Shown here in pieces: positions 6,520 through 15,935 of a DNA stretch of 45,105 bases. Made by a program: the position numbers and the translations under genes. The stretch comes from Candidatus Aminicenantota bacterium (GTDB lineage Bacteria; Acidobacteriota; Aminicenantia; UBA2199): the NCBI GenBank assembly GCA_026393835.1, contig JAPKZK010000053.1:1-45105 (forward strand), in the 5' to 3' direction. The notes beneath the pieces were generated by a model. The model saw only the letters and a list, made by a program, of their open reading frames with translations, searched no databases and was not told the DNA's origin. Numbering within the stretch: position 1 is the stretch's first letter; every line of letters starts with the position of its first letter.

Positions 6520-9500
6520 TTATAACGACCTCGAAAGGCGAAAGCCGGCAAGGCCGGGGCGGAGGGCGGGGTGGAAGCCGCCGCGGCAGGCCGCCCGGCA
6601 ATCCGGGGCGTCGAAGAACCAACTGCCGCCGCGCAACGCCCGGTTCGAGCCGTCTGCAGGTCCCATCGGGTTCTCTTTGGGACTTTCCTTATAGTAGTTC
6701 TCGTCATACCAATCGGCGCACCACTCCCACACGTTACCAGCCATGTCCATGCAGCCGTAAGGACTTTTCCCGTCCGGGAATATACCCACGGGACTGGTGC
6801 GCCTCAATCCACTTTCATACGAATTACATTTATTTTTATCGAACGTATCTCCCCAGGGGTATTGAAAACCGGCGCCGCGGCTGCCGCGCGCGGCTTTCTC
6901 CCACTGGGCTTCCGTGGGAAGCTGATACTTATGGCGTGTTTTCTCACTCAACCAAACCGCATAAGCGGCGGCTTCATACCAACTCACTTCCACCACCGGG
7001 AAATTGGGACCGTTCTTTTTGCGGTCATGCCATGATCCCGGTTCGGTAATGTTTTCCTTTTTCCGCCACTGCCAGCCCTCAGGCGTCCAGAACTCTTTTG
7101 TTTCATAGCCCTTATCATCCATAAATGCCCTGAATTCTCGATTGGTGACGGGATATTTCCCCATCATGAATTCATCCAGGTATATTTGTCGAACCGGTTT
7201 CTCATCATCATTTTTTTCCGATCCCCTGGTAAACTCCCCGGCATCGACAAGAACCATGGCTGGATTCACTACATCGATGCGCATATCCCCCAGGCTGCCC
7301 ACCAACTCACCGGCCTGGAACCGTTTTTTCAGATCGACGTCCGACTCTATCAAACGAAGCATTTCCTCGCGGGCCAAAGAGACCACCCGCGGGTCCCTCT
7401 GGGAGGCCTGGAGATCGCAAAGCGCCCTGGCCCCCAACAACCCGACATCGATAATATCCCGGTTAACATCCTTTCCTGTTTTTAAAATCCATTCCACCAT
7501 ACCGCTGCTCTTCTTAGGGGAAACCGTACTCCAATAACCGATGTAAAGCAAGATGGTTTCCTCCCACCACCCGTTGGCCAGGTAATCTTTGCATTCGATA
7601 TTCATATAAACCATGTGCCTGGCCGCCAGGAATTCCTGGAAAGTAAGGTGGCTAAACTCGATCTCACCGCTGCCGCGGCGGCTGAACAACCCGCAGGACG
7701 GTTCGATTTCTTCCAACAGGCCCGATATCCTGCGCTGGTAATGATTGTCTTTTTCATCCGGCTTTGAGGGAAAGGTCTCCCTTAATATGCCCAGGGCGTC
7801 GTCCATATCGATGCCCCGCGTATTCTTTACCTGGGCCTGGAACGCCAGGCGCATTAAAAACTCCAGGATTTCATCTTCTTTCCCGGGCTGGGCCGGATCA
7901 TGAAAGCGGCGGCTGATAAGATTAACGATAACCCGGTTATAGAGGTCGGCCCTCTGCTCGGGTATGCGTTTGCCGTCCTGGTAAAGTATGCATACCGCGG
8001 TCAACAGCAGCGGGTTCGCGGTAAATACGGCAATACGATCGTTCGACCGGATATCCGCAATCATCCCCTCAGCCGTTACGGTCCCAAGCCCTTCGGCCCG
8101 GCCGGATACGGCCCGGAACCATTTTTTAATGAAATTGGCGCTCAGCCGGTCATCCAGGGGCTCGATATCCTGCAAACCATCCCCGAACCGGGCCTCTGCC
8201 GTACCCGCGACTCCATGGGGACGGCCCGTCAGTAAAAAACGGTTCTCTTTATTATCAAAGCGGAACCGGGCAATCATCTCCACTAACTCGGTCCGGAGAT
8301 TTGCCGGCGCTTCATCCAGGCCGTCGATGAGAAACAATACCCGATGTTGGGATAGAAACGCGGATATGATTTCCCAGGTGAGCCTGCATTTATTTTTTTC
8401 CAGGTAAAGGGTCATTAATTGCTCGAACATGATATTCTTAGGCCCATCCCGGAGTTCGTCCCGGTAGATGGACCAGAGGTCCTTAAGAAAAACCATTACC
8501 GGCAAATAACCCTTGAGAGAGGCGGGGCAAGAGTCATGGGCAACGGTATAAGCCAGGTGTTTGACGAGGGTAGTCTTACCCATACCGGCGTCGCCGCGCA
8601 GTAAAATGAGATTCTTCCGTCCTACCAGGGCCTCGATATCGACGGTTGGGGGTTCTTTGGTTTTTACTTCTTCCTTAGCCCCGGCTTCCCGCAACTTTTC
8701 AAGTTCTTCTTTATAAAACGGGTTCCGGGTTTCAATGGGGATATAAACTTCCGGCAGGCTGACGGTAATAACCTCCCCTTTCCTGGCCAGCAGGTCGATA
8801 TCCATTTTGGAATGAAAGGCCCTCAGCCACTCCCGGTACCCGTCGGGGATTTCCAGGGGCGGCAGGGATTTTCGTGTATCCGCTTCCCCGTGGGAGTTAT
8901 CAAAAGTCTTTAAATCAAAGTAATCCAAAGTCTGCCCTTCATAGCGATGGGTATCCGGGACAAACCGCTTCAGGTCCCGTTCATTCAAACGGTAAGGCCA
9001 CACCCTTACGGCTGCCCCTTCCCCGGAAAACGACGCCCGGATGAATTGGAAACCGATAAAACCCTCTTCATTAATGGTATAAGAGGCATTGGCGCACAGG
9101 TAAATACAGGAACAGGATGGATATGTCTCCACAAGGGCCAGGTCCGAATGCTTATGACCATGGAGTATCAACCGGCAATTTTTAAATATTTCGCCGCTGT
9201 AACGGTTAAAGTCGTCTTCATTCAACCAGTTGAAGGGGTGGTGCAGTAACAGGATGCGGTTCGGTAAATGAGATTCCTTAAGCGCACTCATCACCTGGGG
9301 ATACCCCAGGGCAATATTATTCTTGTCCTCCTCGTTTTCACAGGCCCAACTACTGTTAAGTCCTAAAAAAGAAACTTTCTTATCATCGCAATTCTTCACC
9401 CAGAAATAATCCTCTTCCGTTGGATATAATCCCGGGTTCAACTGACGCGCAAATGCCCGGAAAGCTGTAAATTTGGAATGAACATGTTTTTTCATTCTCT

Positions 9501-9870
9501 TCGGGTCCTCGAGAAAACCATCGACTTTGCCGGACCCGGCAATGGTGTGAAGACTAAATATTTCGGGGTCGGTTTCTTCCCGGTCCACATCATGATTTCC
9601 CGGGACCGCCAAGATTACGGTTCTTTCGGGCAATATTTCTTTAAGCTCTTTAAAGAACTCCCCGGCCTCGTCATATTCTTCTTTTTTCCCGGAAAAAGCA
9701 ATGTCCCCGGTCACAGCCACAAAATCCGGGGCAGGTTTCTCTTTGTCCAGGTGCGCCCGGATGGCGGCCAGCATTTTTGTTCGTACATCCTGGCGGTATG
9801 TTTTAAGCGGCTCTTTGTCTTTCCGCCTGAAATGGATATCGGACAGGTGCAAAATAGTAATCTCGTTCAT
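6520..9870 (-). CDS. Metallophosphoesterase-NACHT-FGE/C-lectin protein, copy 2 (DGR target)
   Basis: 1116 residues, colinear with the protein at 386-3766. The phosphoesterase has D11/H13, D56, N92-H93, H210-H211 and the GHKH motif at 238-241. NACHT has Walker A GDAGMGKTT (426-434) and Walker B LFLIDGLDE (512-520). The FGE/C-type-lectin domain runs from about 870 to 1116. Similarity to copy 1 is moderate in the first two domains and much higher in the FGE domain, with the final codons and 3' flank near identical apart from the variable codons (residues 1085-1107). Ribosome site AAAAGGTGAG precedes the ATG. It probably belongs to the same class of STAND sensor as copy 1, with a different ligand surface. 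Effector chemistry (nucleic acid, nucleotide or other phosphoester) cannot be read from sequence. Confidence 0.9.
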   Translation of the reverse strand: MNEITILHLSDIHFRRKDKEPLKTYRQDVRTKMLAAIRAHLDKEKPAPDFVAVTGDIAFSGKKEEYDEAGEFFKELKEILPERTVILAVPGNHDVDREETDPEIFSLHTIAGSGKVDGFLEDPKRMKKHVHSKFTAFRAFARQLNPGLYPTEEDYFWVKNCDDKKVSFLGLNSSWACENEEDKNNIALGYPQVMSALKESHLPNRILLLHHPFNWLNEDDFNRYSGEIFKNCRLILHGHKHSDLALVETYPSCSCIYLCANASYTINEEGFIGFQFIRASFSGEGAAVRVWPYRLNERDLKRFVPDTHRYEGQTLDYFDLKTFDNSHGEADTRKSLPPLEIPDGYREWLRAFHSKMDIDLLARKGEVITVSLPEVYIPIETRNPFYKEELEKLREAGAKEEVKTKEPPTVDIEALVGRKNLILLRGDAGMGKTTLVKHLAYTVAHDSCPASLKGYLPVMVFLKDLWSIYRDELRDGPKNIMFEQLMTLYLEKNKCRLTWEIISAFLSQHRVLFLIDGLDEAPANLRTELVEMIARFRFDNKENRFLLTGRPHGVAGTAEARFGDGLQDIEPLDDRLSANFIKKWFRAVSGRAEGLGTVTAEGMIADIRSNDRIAVFTANPLLLTAVCILYQDGKRIPEQRADLYNRVIVNLISRRFHDPAQPGKEDEILEFLMRLAFQAQVKNTRGIDMDDALGILRETFPSKPDEKDNHYQRRISGLLEEIEPSCGLFSRRGSGEIEFSHLTFQEFLAARHMVYMNIECKDYLANGWWEETILLYIGYWSTVSPKKSSGMVEWILKTGKDVNRDIIDVGLLGARALCDLQASQRDPRVVSLAREEMLRLIESDVDLKKRFQAGELVGSLGDMRIDVVNPAMVLVDAGEFTRGSEKNDDEKPVRQIYLDEFMMGKYPVTNREFRAFMDDKGYETKEFWTPEGWQWRKKENITEPGSWHDRKKNGPNFPVVEVSWYEAAAYAVWLSEKTRHKYQLPTEAQWEKAARGSRGAGFQYPWGDTFDKNKCNSYESGLRRTSPVGIFPDGKSPYGCMDMAGNVWEWCADWYDENYYKESPKENPMGPADGSNRALRGGSWFFDAPDCRAACRGGFHPALRPGLAGFRLSRSL
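6550..6618 (-). other. Variable region 2 of a diversity-generating retroelement target
   Basis: Codons for residues 1085-1107, flanked by RGGSW and AGFRLSRSL exactly as in copy 1. Third codon positions are identical to variable region 1 throughout, while nine codons differ at positions 1/2. Unchanged codons include CGG, GCG, GCC, CGC and CCC, which lack template adenines. Codons TTC, GAC, CAC and CTC are shared by both copies; some may also derive from AAC. Confidence 0.85.
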
Positions 9871-10002
9871 ATGCTCACCTTTTCAAACTTCCCTGGAGAA
9901 GGTTTAATATATTAACCAGGACTTATTAATAACACAAATAGAACGAAATCTCAAGCCCGGAATTCGAGTTACGATAAAAGAGCTTGATTTTTCGTCACTT
10001 TT

Positions 10003-10018
10003 GTGGTAGTGTGGTAGT
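10003..10018. repeat. Tandem GTGGTAGT repeat upstream of toxin-antitoxin operon
   Basis: Two adjacent copies of GTGGTAGT lie about 36 bases upstream of the antitoxin ATG. Short repeats in this position are often antitoxin-binding operators. That role is inferred. Confidence 0.35.
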
Positions 10019-10053
10019 GTTGTAAGTTGTTTATACCTTAAGTGAGGTAAACC

Positions 10054-10308
10054 ATGTTATCGATAGAATTACCAACGGATGTTGAAAAACATTTCGTCGA
10101 TATGATAAAAAGAAGCTACAATGGCAATGTAAAAAGCGCCATCGTATCGTTAATGAAAATGCACGACAAATATAGATGGAAAGCACAACTGGCGGATGAT
10201 GTGAACTCCATTCGGAAAGAGGTACGCCGGAAAGGCGGTATCCATTCAAAGGATATTGAAAACGCCATCAAAAATTACAGGAAGAATAAAGCAAAACCAG
10301 ATGCATAA
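10054..10308 (+). CDS. Putative antitoxin of PIN-domain toxin
   Basis: 84 residues, small and basic. The N-terminal beta strand and helix (LSIELPTDVEKHFVDMIKR) resemble ribbon-helix-helix/CopG-like antitoxins, and the charged C-terminal tail would wrap the toxin. The gene overlaps the PIN toxin gene by 8 bases (ATGCATAA), the usual translational coupling. GAGGTAA lies upstream of the ATG. The tandem GTGGTAGT upstream may be its operator. The antitoxin call rests mainly on size and position; the exact fold family is uncertain. Confidence 0.7.
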   Translation: MLSIELPTDVEKHFVDMIKRSYNGNVKSAIVSLMKMHDKYRWKAQLADDVNSIRKEVRRKGGIHSKDIENAIKNYRKNKAKPDA

Positions 10309-10762
10309 AATTTTCCGGGTTGTGATCGATACCAATCATATTGTATCAGCGATTTTAAGTGCACGCGGGGCTTCATCAAAGTTGATCGATTGGATAACGC
10401 GTGAGAAGGATTATTTCAGGTTACTTTTATCAGAACCAATCTGGGATGAATATAATACCGTTGCCGATTGGTTGATTCCTGATTCGAAACAAATTGAGAA
10501 AAAACGTATAATGAAGACATTACACGCTCAATCAGAATGGATCATCCCGAACTTGCAATTAGAGGTTTGTATTGACCGGTCTGATAACCGTTTTTTGGAA
10601 TGCGCAGTGGCTGGGAAAGCAGATTACCTGGTAACAAAAAACATTCGACATTTTCCACAGAAGCAATACCGAAATGTTAAAATTGTCCGGATCAAAAAAT
10701 TTTTAGACGTACTGGAAAAAATGGAAAAAGAGCAAGCTCGACACGAAGCACGAAATACATGA
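10301..10762 (+). CDS. PIN-domain toxin (putative ribonuclease)
   Basis: 153 residues from the ATG that overlaps the antitoxin stop. An upstream start at 10256 is possible but would read through antitoxin coding sequence. The PIN acidic residues are visible: D10 in VVIDTN, E45 in LLLSEP, D95 in DRSDNRFLE and D108 in GKADYLVT. This matches the 'toxin component, PIN family' of VapC-like RNases, which cleave RNA and are held inactive by the partner antitoxin. The last codons run into a CGAAGCACGAAA stretch that resembles the dispersed spacer repeats of this window. Confidence 0.85.
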   Translation: MHKIFRVVIDTNHIVSAILSARGASSKLIDWITREKDYFRLLLSEPIWDEYNTVADWLIPDSKQIEKKRIMKTLHAQSEWIIPNLQLEVCIDRSDNRFLECAVAGKADYLVTKNIRHFPQKQYRNVKIVRIKKFLDVLEKMEKEQARHEARNT

Positions 10763-10791
10763 AAGTCGCGAAAATATAAAAACATAATCGT

Positions 10792-10845
10792 TGCCCCGGC
10801 GGGGCAGGACCTTTTTGAAAAAAACCCTCACGGAGGGCGAGGTCC
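10792..10845. terminator. Two nested hairpins between convergent genes
   Basis: TGCCCC-GGC-GGGGCA (10792-10806) is followed by GGACCT...AGGTCC (10807-10845) enclosing CCCTC-ACG-GAGGG. It lies between the PIN gene and the convergent glycosyltransferase. It suits a bidirectional terminator or a REP-like element. No long U-run is present. Confidence 0.5.
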
Positions 10846-10876
10846 CGACACCCCCCAAAACTTTTCATAATCTGTG

Positions 10877-12043
10877 TTAATCAGTGTAATCCGTGGACAA
10901 TCTTTTATACAACTTTTCCTGCTCTTTTACCATGTAATCGGCATCCCAGGGCGATAAATCTTCCCCGGCAAAACCCGCCAACCGCTCCCGCTCTTGATCA
11001 TTATTCACCAGGTATAATATCCTCTCGGCAAAGGTTTCATAATCCCGCACATCCACCAGGAACCCGTTTTCGTTCTCCTTTATCACCTCGCGGTTCCCGG
11101 GTATATCGCTGGCCACCACCGCCTTTTTCTTTAACCGCAACTGGACCAGGCTCTGCGGCAACCCCTCCCATAATGCGGTGGAAACCCCCAAATCGAAAAC
11201 ATCGACGGCATTCTCTATATCAAACACAAACCCCGGCAGCCGGAACCGCTGGAAAATATTTCTCTCCTGCAACGCCGCTTCCATCGCCCCCCGTAACTGG
11301 CCATCCCCGGTAATCATAAACACTACATTCTTTTGCGTTTTCCCCGGGGCCAGCACCCGCTCGGCGATCTCCACCAGATGAAACAACCCCTTCTGCTGCT
11401 TAAAAGGCGCTATAATACCGCAAACGAAATCTTCTTCTTTCAAATCGTACTTTTCCCTGAGGGTTTTGGTATCCGCGCATTTCTCAAGAAACTTTTTATA
11501 AGGAAACCCGCTGCGGATCAGGGTATAATTTTCTTTGATCAATTTTTTCCCCAGGGCGATGCCGATATCGTCGTTGGAGACAAAGACAAAATGGCCGGTT
11601 ATTTTTGAGACCAGTTTTTCCGCCGTCACGTAAAAGGTTCTCTTTAAAAATGATTGATAAGGGGAAAAAGAGAACCCGTGGACCGAGTGGATAATGACGG
11701 GAACGCGCAGGGAGAAAGCCGCCACCCGGCCGATAATGCCGGCTTTGGAGGAATGCGTATGAACGATATGGGGTTTGATTTTTTTCATTATGTTACGCAG
11801 TTGGAAAAAGGCTTTGATATCTTTGATGGGGTTGATTTGCCGGACCAGGTCCGGCGCGATGAAAAGTCGGTCCTTTTTTTTAAACCGGTCAGCCAGGATT
11901 CCGCCGGGCCCGCTGATAAGAAAGGCATCGAAACGGTTTTCATCCAGGTTTTCACAAGTATAGACGGTATTAACCTGGGCTCCGCCCAGTTCCAGTTTGG
12001 TAATGATATGAACCACGCTTATTTTTTCCATTTCATTCATCAC
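10877..12043 (-). CDS. Glycosyltransferase, GT4 family
   Basis: 388 residues with GT-B organisation. The N-terminal acceptor domain begins VVHIITKLELGGAQ and contains IVHTHSSKAGIIGR. The C-terminal donor domain has GIIAPFKQQKG, and EGLPQSLVQ then ASDIPGNREVI carry the acidic donor-sugar site of GT4 enzymes. Such enzymes add a hexose from a nucleotide sugar to a lipid-linked or exopolysaccharide acceptor at the inner membrane face. The start is GTG at 12043 or ATG at 12040; GGAAG lies 6 to 9 bases upstream. The last eight or so codons lie inside a dispersed spacer repeat (GTGTTAATC...CCGTGGA), so the C-terminus may have been altered by repeat insertion. Sugar and acceptor unknown. Confidence 0.85.
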   Translation of the reverse strand: MMNEMEKISVVHIITKLELGGAQVNTVYTCENLDENRFDAFLISGPGGILADRFKKKDRLFIAPDLVRQINPIKDIKAFFQLRNIMKKIKPHIVHTHSSKAGIIGRVAAFSLRVPVIIHSVHGFSFSPYQSFLKRTFYVTAEKLVSKITGHFVFVSNDDIGIALGKKLIKENYTLIRSGFPYKKFLEKCADTKTLREKYDLKEEDFVCGIIAPFKQQKGLFHLVEIAERVLAPGKTQKNVVFMITGDGQLRGAMEAALQERNIFQRFRLPGFVFDIENAVDVFDLGVSTALWEGLPQSLVQLRLKKKAVVASDIPGNREVIKENENGFLVDVRDYETFAERILYLVNNDQERERLAGFAGEDLSPWDADYMVKEQEKLYKRLSTDYTD

Positions 12044-12100
12044 ACTATTCTTCCTTTGTAAGGGTACAATTATAGACCATTTGGAAATGAATTCAAACGT

Positions 12101-12823
12101 TTATTGAATTTTTTCACTCTTACTATTTATTAAATTTACCCACAGATGGATCAATATGATGCTGCCGGTCTTTCTTGAATTTTCAGAAACAAATTTTGCC
12201 GTGGTTGAATATTTATATTCTTCAGTCAATTTATCGTTTTCGGACCATTGAGCCGAAGTCGGAATCTCTCCTTCTATCAATGCATCGATCCACGAGTTAA
12301 TAGTATAGCGCCAGTAATCGAAATCATATTCTTGCAGATACCCGATCATACCTCCGTATTTTATGCCTTTACCATGAATCTCCTTTTTAAAACGTTCCAC
12401 GCCCCCGCATTGTTTATATTTTCCTTTCTCCATTCTTCCTACCAGGTACTCTTTTTCTCTTGCCTTTGAAATTTTACTCAATCGCTTGGCCTCGATTGAG
12501 AAAAAAGATTTACGGTTACCGTAACATTTTGAATCGATCATTATTACCCCGATATCAACCTGGGGACTGCCGCCCTTCTCAGACTCTTCCATATACTCTT
12601 TTTCAAACATGAACGGGAAATTCTCTTTCTTCGCGTGATTAGTTAAGAATATACAAAGTTCCTGGGTTAACCCTTTTTCATTAGTTATCGAGGAGATAAG
12701 CTCTTTATTCGAAAACGCTGCCAATTGTTTTTCAATAAACGACACCACCCTTGATACGGAAGTATCTGCCCGGAGAACTTTTAGCCCGCCGGATGCGATT
12801 CTCCCTTTGTCATAATTCAGCAT
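12101..12823 (-). CDS. Putative PD-(D/E)XK endonuclease, partner of methyltransferase
   Basis: 240 residues, not close to a family I can name. A nuclease-like signature is visible: an acidic helix near E49 (NEKGLTQEL), then PQVDIGVI with D90 and FFSIEAKRL with E111 and K113. This is the D-x(n)-E-x-K spacing of PD-(D/E)XK restriction nucleases. It begins 3 bases after the stop of the large adenine methyltransferase, so they are co-transcribed. Together they suggest a restriction-modification or related defence pair, this being the cleavage subunit. The C-terminal 100 residues are helical with aromatic residues (DFDYWRYTINSWIDAL). Confidence 0.6.
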   Translation of the reverse strand: MLNYDKGRIASGGLKVLRADTSVSRVVSFIEKQLAAFSNKELISSITNEKGLTQELCIFLTNHAKKENFPFMFEKEYMEESEKGGSPQVDIGVIMIDSKCYGNRKSFFSIEAKRLSKISKAREKEYLVGRMEKGKYKQCGGVERFKKEIHGKGIKYGGMIGYLQEYDFDYWRYTINSWIDALIEGEIPTSAQWSENDKLTEEYKYSTTAKFVSENSRKTGSIILIHLWVNLINSKSEKIQ

Positions 12824-12826
12824 CCC

Positions 12827-15799
12827 TCAATATCCTTGTTCCACCAGGTCTGCAAAGGTTTCATCCGCGTCACGTACTGCAACAGACCGCAGCCAATATC
12901 TTTTTTGATTCGGTTTAATTAAGTAAATCACATTGTTGTCATAAAGACGAAGAACTCTTATAATCCTTAAATTCACGGCGATATCCCTCCGAATAAGCTG
13001 ACTTAGAACATTTTCAAATTTATCCGGGTCTTCGCATGCTAATTTGGGATCTTCCCCATAATAAATGGGTAGACATACGAATGAATTGGTTTGGATGGGT
13101 TCAGCCGGTTTGAACTCCTTGTACACAGAGTTAAGTACTTTGCAATAAATCTTCCCGAATTGCTCCAATTCTTTGCCGTTAACAGGTTTCACAGCTTTCG
13201 AATTTTCGCCCCGTCTTCGAAAATCCAACAAATATTCCAACACATCATCAATCAAAATCGCTTCGATTTCCGAAAGGTCTAATTCCTTCTCCTCCCCCGG
13301 GTAAGGCAAACTTTCAATATCGCTCTTTAATAGCGATGACGCCTTATTTATCAAATAACGACCGCTGTAAACCGCTGCCCAAAACAAATAAAACTTATTG
13401 CACCTTATGCGCCGCTCTATTTCTTGCAGCTCATTCGTCTGGTCGGCGGGCGCATGGATGCCGATAATCGAGTTCTTGAAAGAAAGGGAATCTTCTCGAA
13501 AAGCAACCGGTATCGACTGTCTGCCCACACCCTCCTTAATCAAAACATGGGGCCCTTCGTAAATTTCTTTTTTTCTTTCACGGAGAAAATATTTATCCCG
13601 GAGAATGCGAATCTTCGATTCCTCGATACCCTTATCCGAAAAAGCTTCTACCGGCAGCTCTTTTTTACCGGTAAGGAACCCGGCTTCTTTGCATTTTCCC
13701 TTTAAGGCATTATATTCTTTTATTTCTTTTTCGGACAGGTTGTCCAACTTTTCCCGGAGCGATTCAAAACGGTCGATATCCTTCCTTTTAGAGAGAATTA
13801 ACCCCTCTCCCCACACCCAATTTTCGCTCTCCTCTTTCGTATGCAAATAGTCCCCAAATTTCCTGAAAACGGAAACTCTTTGTGCGAAATAATAAATTCT
13901 CCCACCGCCCAACAAATTGGACTTCCAGGTGAGACTGTCATTTAACGCCATCTTATAAGGGACATGATGAAAATCATAATGATCCAGTTCGAAATACATT
14001 TTTTCCTTTGCCGGCTTTGTCCTGCGAACGGTGACATGAAGGATGTCCTTGAAACCCGGTTTTTCCTTTTTGGCAAACAGGCTTAAGACGGCAACATTGG
14101 AACTCCCGAAGAGAACCGAACTTAAAGCTGTAAAGTCCAGTATTTGTTTGACGTTATAATTCTGAAAGAAATATTTCCTGAATTCACATGCGTTTTGATT
14201 ATAAAGGAAAGGACCCGATGGCAAAATCAAGCAGAGTAAGCCCCCGGTTTTACATAATGTCACGGCCTCCACCAGGAATAACAGGGCCAATTGGTTGTCC
14301 GGGAGCTTTGGTCTATTTTTTCGCCGGGCGGTTTCTATCTTCCCGGCAAAAAAGGTCGTTAATTTAGCGATGAATGGCGGGTTGCCGATAACCAGGTCGA
14401 ATTTTTCCCGCAAGTCCCCCCGATCTAATATCTCGAAGAAATCTTTTTCAAACAGATTGCCTTTGTTTTTTAGATCGTCGAACTTAAGGTTTTCCCAGAT
14501 TTCCCGGGGGGAAAGCTCGTCCAACAGCGCCAGGCTGAGACTAAAAATGGTTAATTGGACGGCCTTCGGGTCTACATCGATTCCGTATATACTCTCTCTT
14601 AGTAATATTTTTAAAGTATTCAAGCCCGGGGTTTGCCAATCATTCTGAATTCGCCACCAATCGATGATCCGGCGGTACGCCGCTACCAGGAACACACCGG
14701 AACCGCAAGCGGGATCCAGTACTTTAAAGTTTGTCCCGGTTCCTGTAAGCGGCATTGCCTCATCTACCAGGAAGTGGACCAAATAAGGAGGAGTGTAAAC
14801 GACCCCTTCCTCGTCCCCCAAAAATTCTTCATAAATGTTACTTATCAATTCAATGGGTAAATCATTAAAAGAATACAACGGCCAGAGTGTGCCCTGACCG
14901 GTCATTTCGGTTCTTCCTTCAAGAAATTTTGCAAAGGGCCTTAAATCGGTTTGAGATAACATCTCCCTTTCATCATGATCTTTCCATGAAAAAATTTCGC
15001 CATTAAAATGCCGACTTAAATAATCGAATAGTCTTAAGCCAGCCCCATTTTCTTTTAACACCTCGGCGAAATTTTTCGCTCCTTCCGCGAACCGGTTAAA
15101 AAAATCTTGAGGGAATACGGTATTCCCTTCCATATCTCTTCGCTCCTCCAGGTATTTTACCAGGATAGACATCACCAGGAGTTTGTCTGTAATATCTTTT
15201 CTTAAAACGCATTCTTTAATGATGCGCTTTCTTATTTCTTTTAAATACTTCAGCAGTGTTTCATAAGAACTATCATCTAAATTGAAATTGTCTTTATATA
15301 TGGATGTTTCCCAAAAAGAGCCATTATCGAATCTCCTGGCTGAAAATTCTTTTAACTTATCCAATTCTTTTTCAACATCGGCGGCCAGGCTAATAATCTC
15401 CATGGGGGAAGTAACCACTTTACCTGTTTCGGGGTCCAGCCCGGGTTTTTTTAAGCAGTTGAAAATTTTGACTTCTGACCTGGTAAATATAAAAAACAGT
15501 TTCACCTCTCCCGAATTCCATAATTTACGGTGCAGTTCAGCGATTTCATCTTCCTCCCTTTGCCTGGTGGTGAGGTCATAAATGTAAATCTGGGCGATCG
15601 GGGGTCTTCCATTGTCAAACCGGCGGAAATAGACGGCATCCACCTGGTATTTTTTGGCTTTTTCCAATGCAATGTGTTCATAATTATTCAATTGGAATTC
15701 ATCGACGAAAACCAGGCCGGAGTCTTCCTGTGAACCAGGCGCCAACATATCCAGTTGTATGAGACCGCGTTCAAACTCCTTTGCTAATTGACGATTCAA
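12827..15799 (-). CDS. Type IIG/Eco57I-like N6-adenine DNA methyltransferase
   Basis: 990 residues. Methyltransferase motif I is LDPACGSG (361-368), the acidic loop is IYGIDVDPKAV near 404, and catalytic motif IV is NPPF (473-476) in LVIGNPPFIAK. The order I-then-IV is the gamma-class N6-adenine arrangement. An N-terminal 340 residues precede it; its segment VDAVYFRRFDN...AQIYIYD has the shape of a nuclease fold but lacks a clear E-x-K, so it may be a degenerate nuclease or a structural domain. The C-terminal 400 residues would be target recognition. Size and order match type IIG enzymes. The 3-base gap to the downstream PD-(D/E)XK-like gene indicates joint action. Confidence 0.85.
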   Translation of the reverse strand: MNRQLAKEFERGLIQLDMLAPGSQEDSGLVFVDEFQLNNYEHIALEKAKKYQVDAVYFRRFDNGRPPIAQIYIYDLTTRQREEDEIAELHRKLWNSGEVKLFFIFTRSEVKIFNCLKKPGLDPETGKVVTSPMEIISLAADVEKELDKLKEFSARRFDNGSFWETSIYKDNFNLDDSSYETLLKYLKEIRKRIIKECVLRKDITDKLLVMSILVKYLEERRDMEGNTVFPQDFFNRFAEGAKNFAEVLKENGAGLRLFDYLSRHFNGEIFSWKDHDEREMLSQTDLRPFAKFLEGRTEMTGQGTLWPLYSFNDLPIELISNIYEEFLGDEEGVVYTPPYLVHFLVDEAMPLTGTGTNFKVLDPACGSGVFLVAAYRRIIDWWRIQNDWQTPGLNTLKILLRESIYGIDVDPKAVQLTIFSLSLALLDELSPREIWENLKFDDLKNKGNLFEKDFFEILDRGDLREKFDLVIGNPPFIAKLTTFFAGKIETARRKNRPKLPDNQLALLFLVEAVTLCKTGGLLCLILPSGPFLYNQNACEFRKYFFQNYNVKQILDFTALSSVLFGSSNVAVLSLFAKKEKPGFKDILHVTVRRTKPAKEKMYFELDHYDFHHVPYKMALNDSLTWKSNLLGGGRIYYFAQRVSVFRKFGDYLHTKEESENWVWGEGLILSKRKDIDRFESLREKLDNLSEKEIKEYNALKGKCKEAGFLTGKKELPVEAFSDKGIEESKIRILRDKYFLRERKKEIYEGPHVLIKEGVGRQSIPVAFREDSLSFKNSIIGIHAPADQTNELQEIERRIRCNKFYLFWAAVYSGRYLINKASSLLKSDIESLPYPGEEKELDLSEIEAILIDDVLEYLLDFRRRGENSKAVKPVNGKELEQFGKIYCKVLNSVYKEFKPAEPIQTNSFVCLPIYYGEDPKLACEDPDKFENVLSQLIRRDIAVNLRIIRVLRLYDNNVIYLIKPNQKRYWLRSVAVRDADETFADLVEQGY

Positions 15800-15935
15800 C
15801 CTTTACTCCATTTACCGTTTTTATTTTTAAAATATATTATATGCATAACGCCTTTTTTTTACAAGCCTTATCTTTCATTCTTTGATAAATATTATAATAT
15901 AGCAGGTATGCCAGATAACGGTATATCGCATTTTT

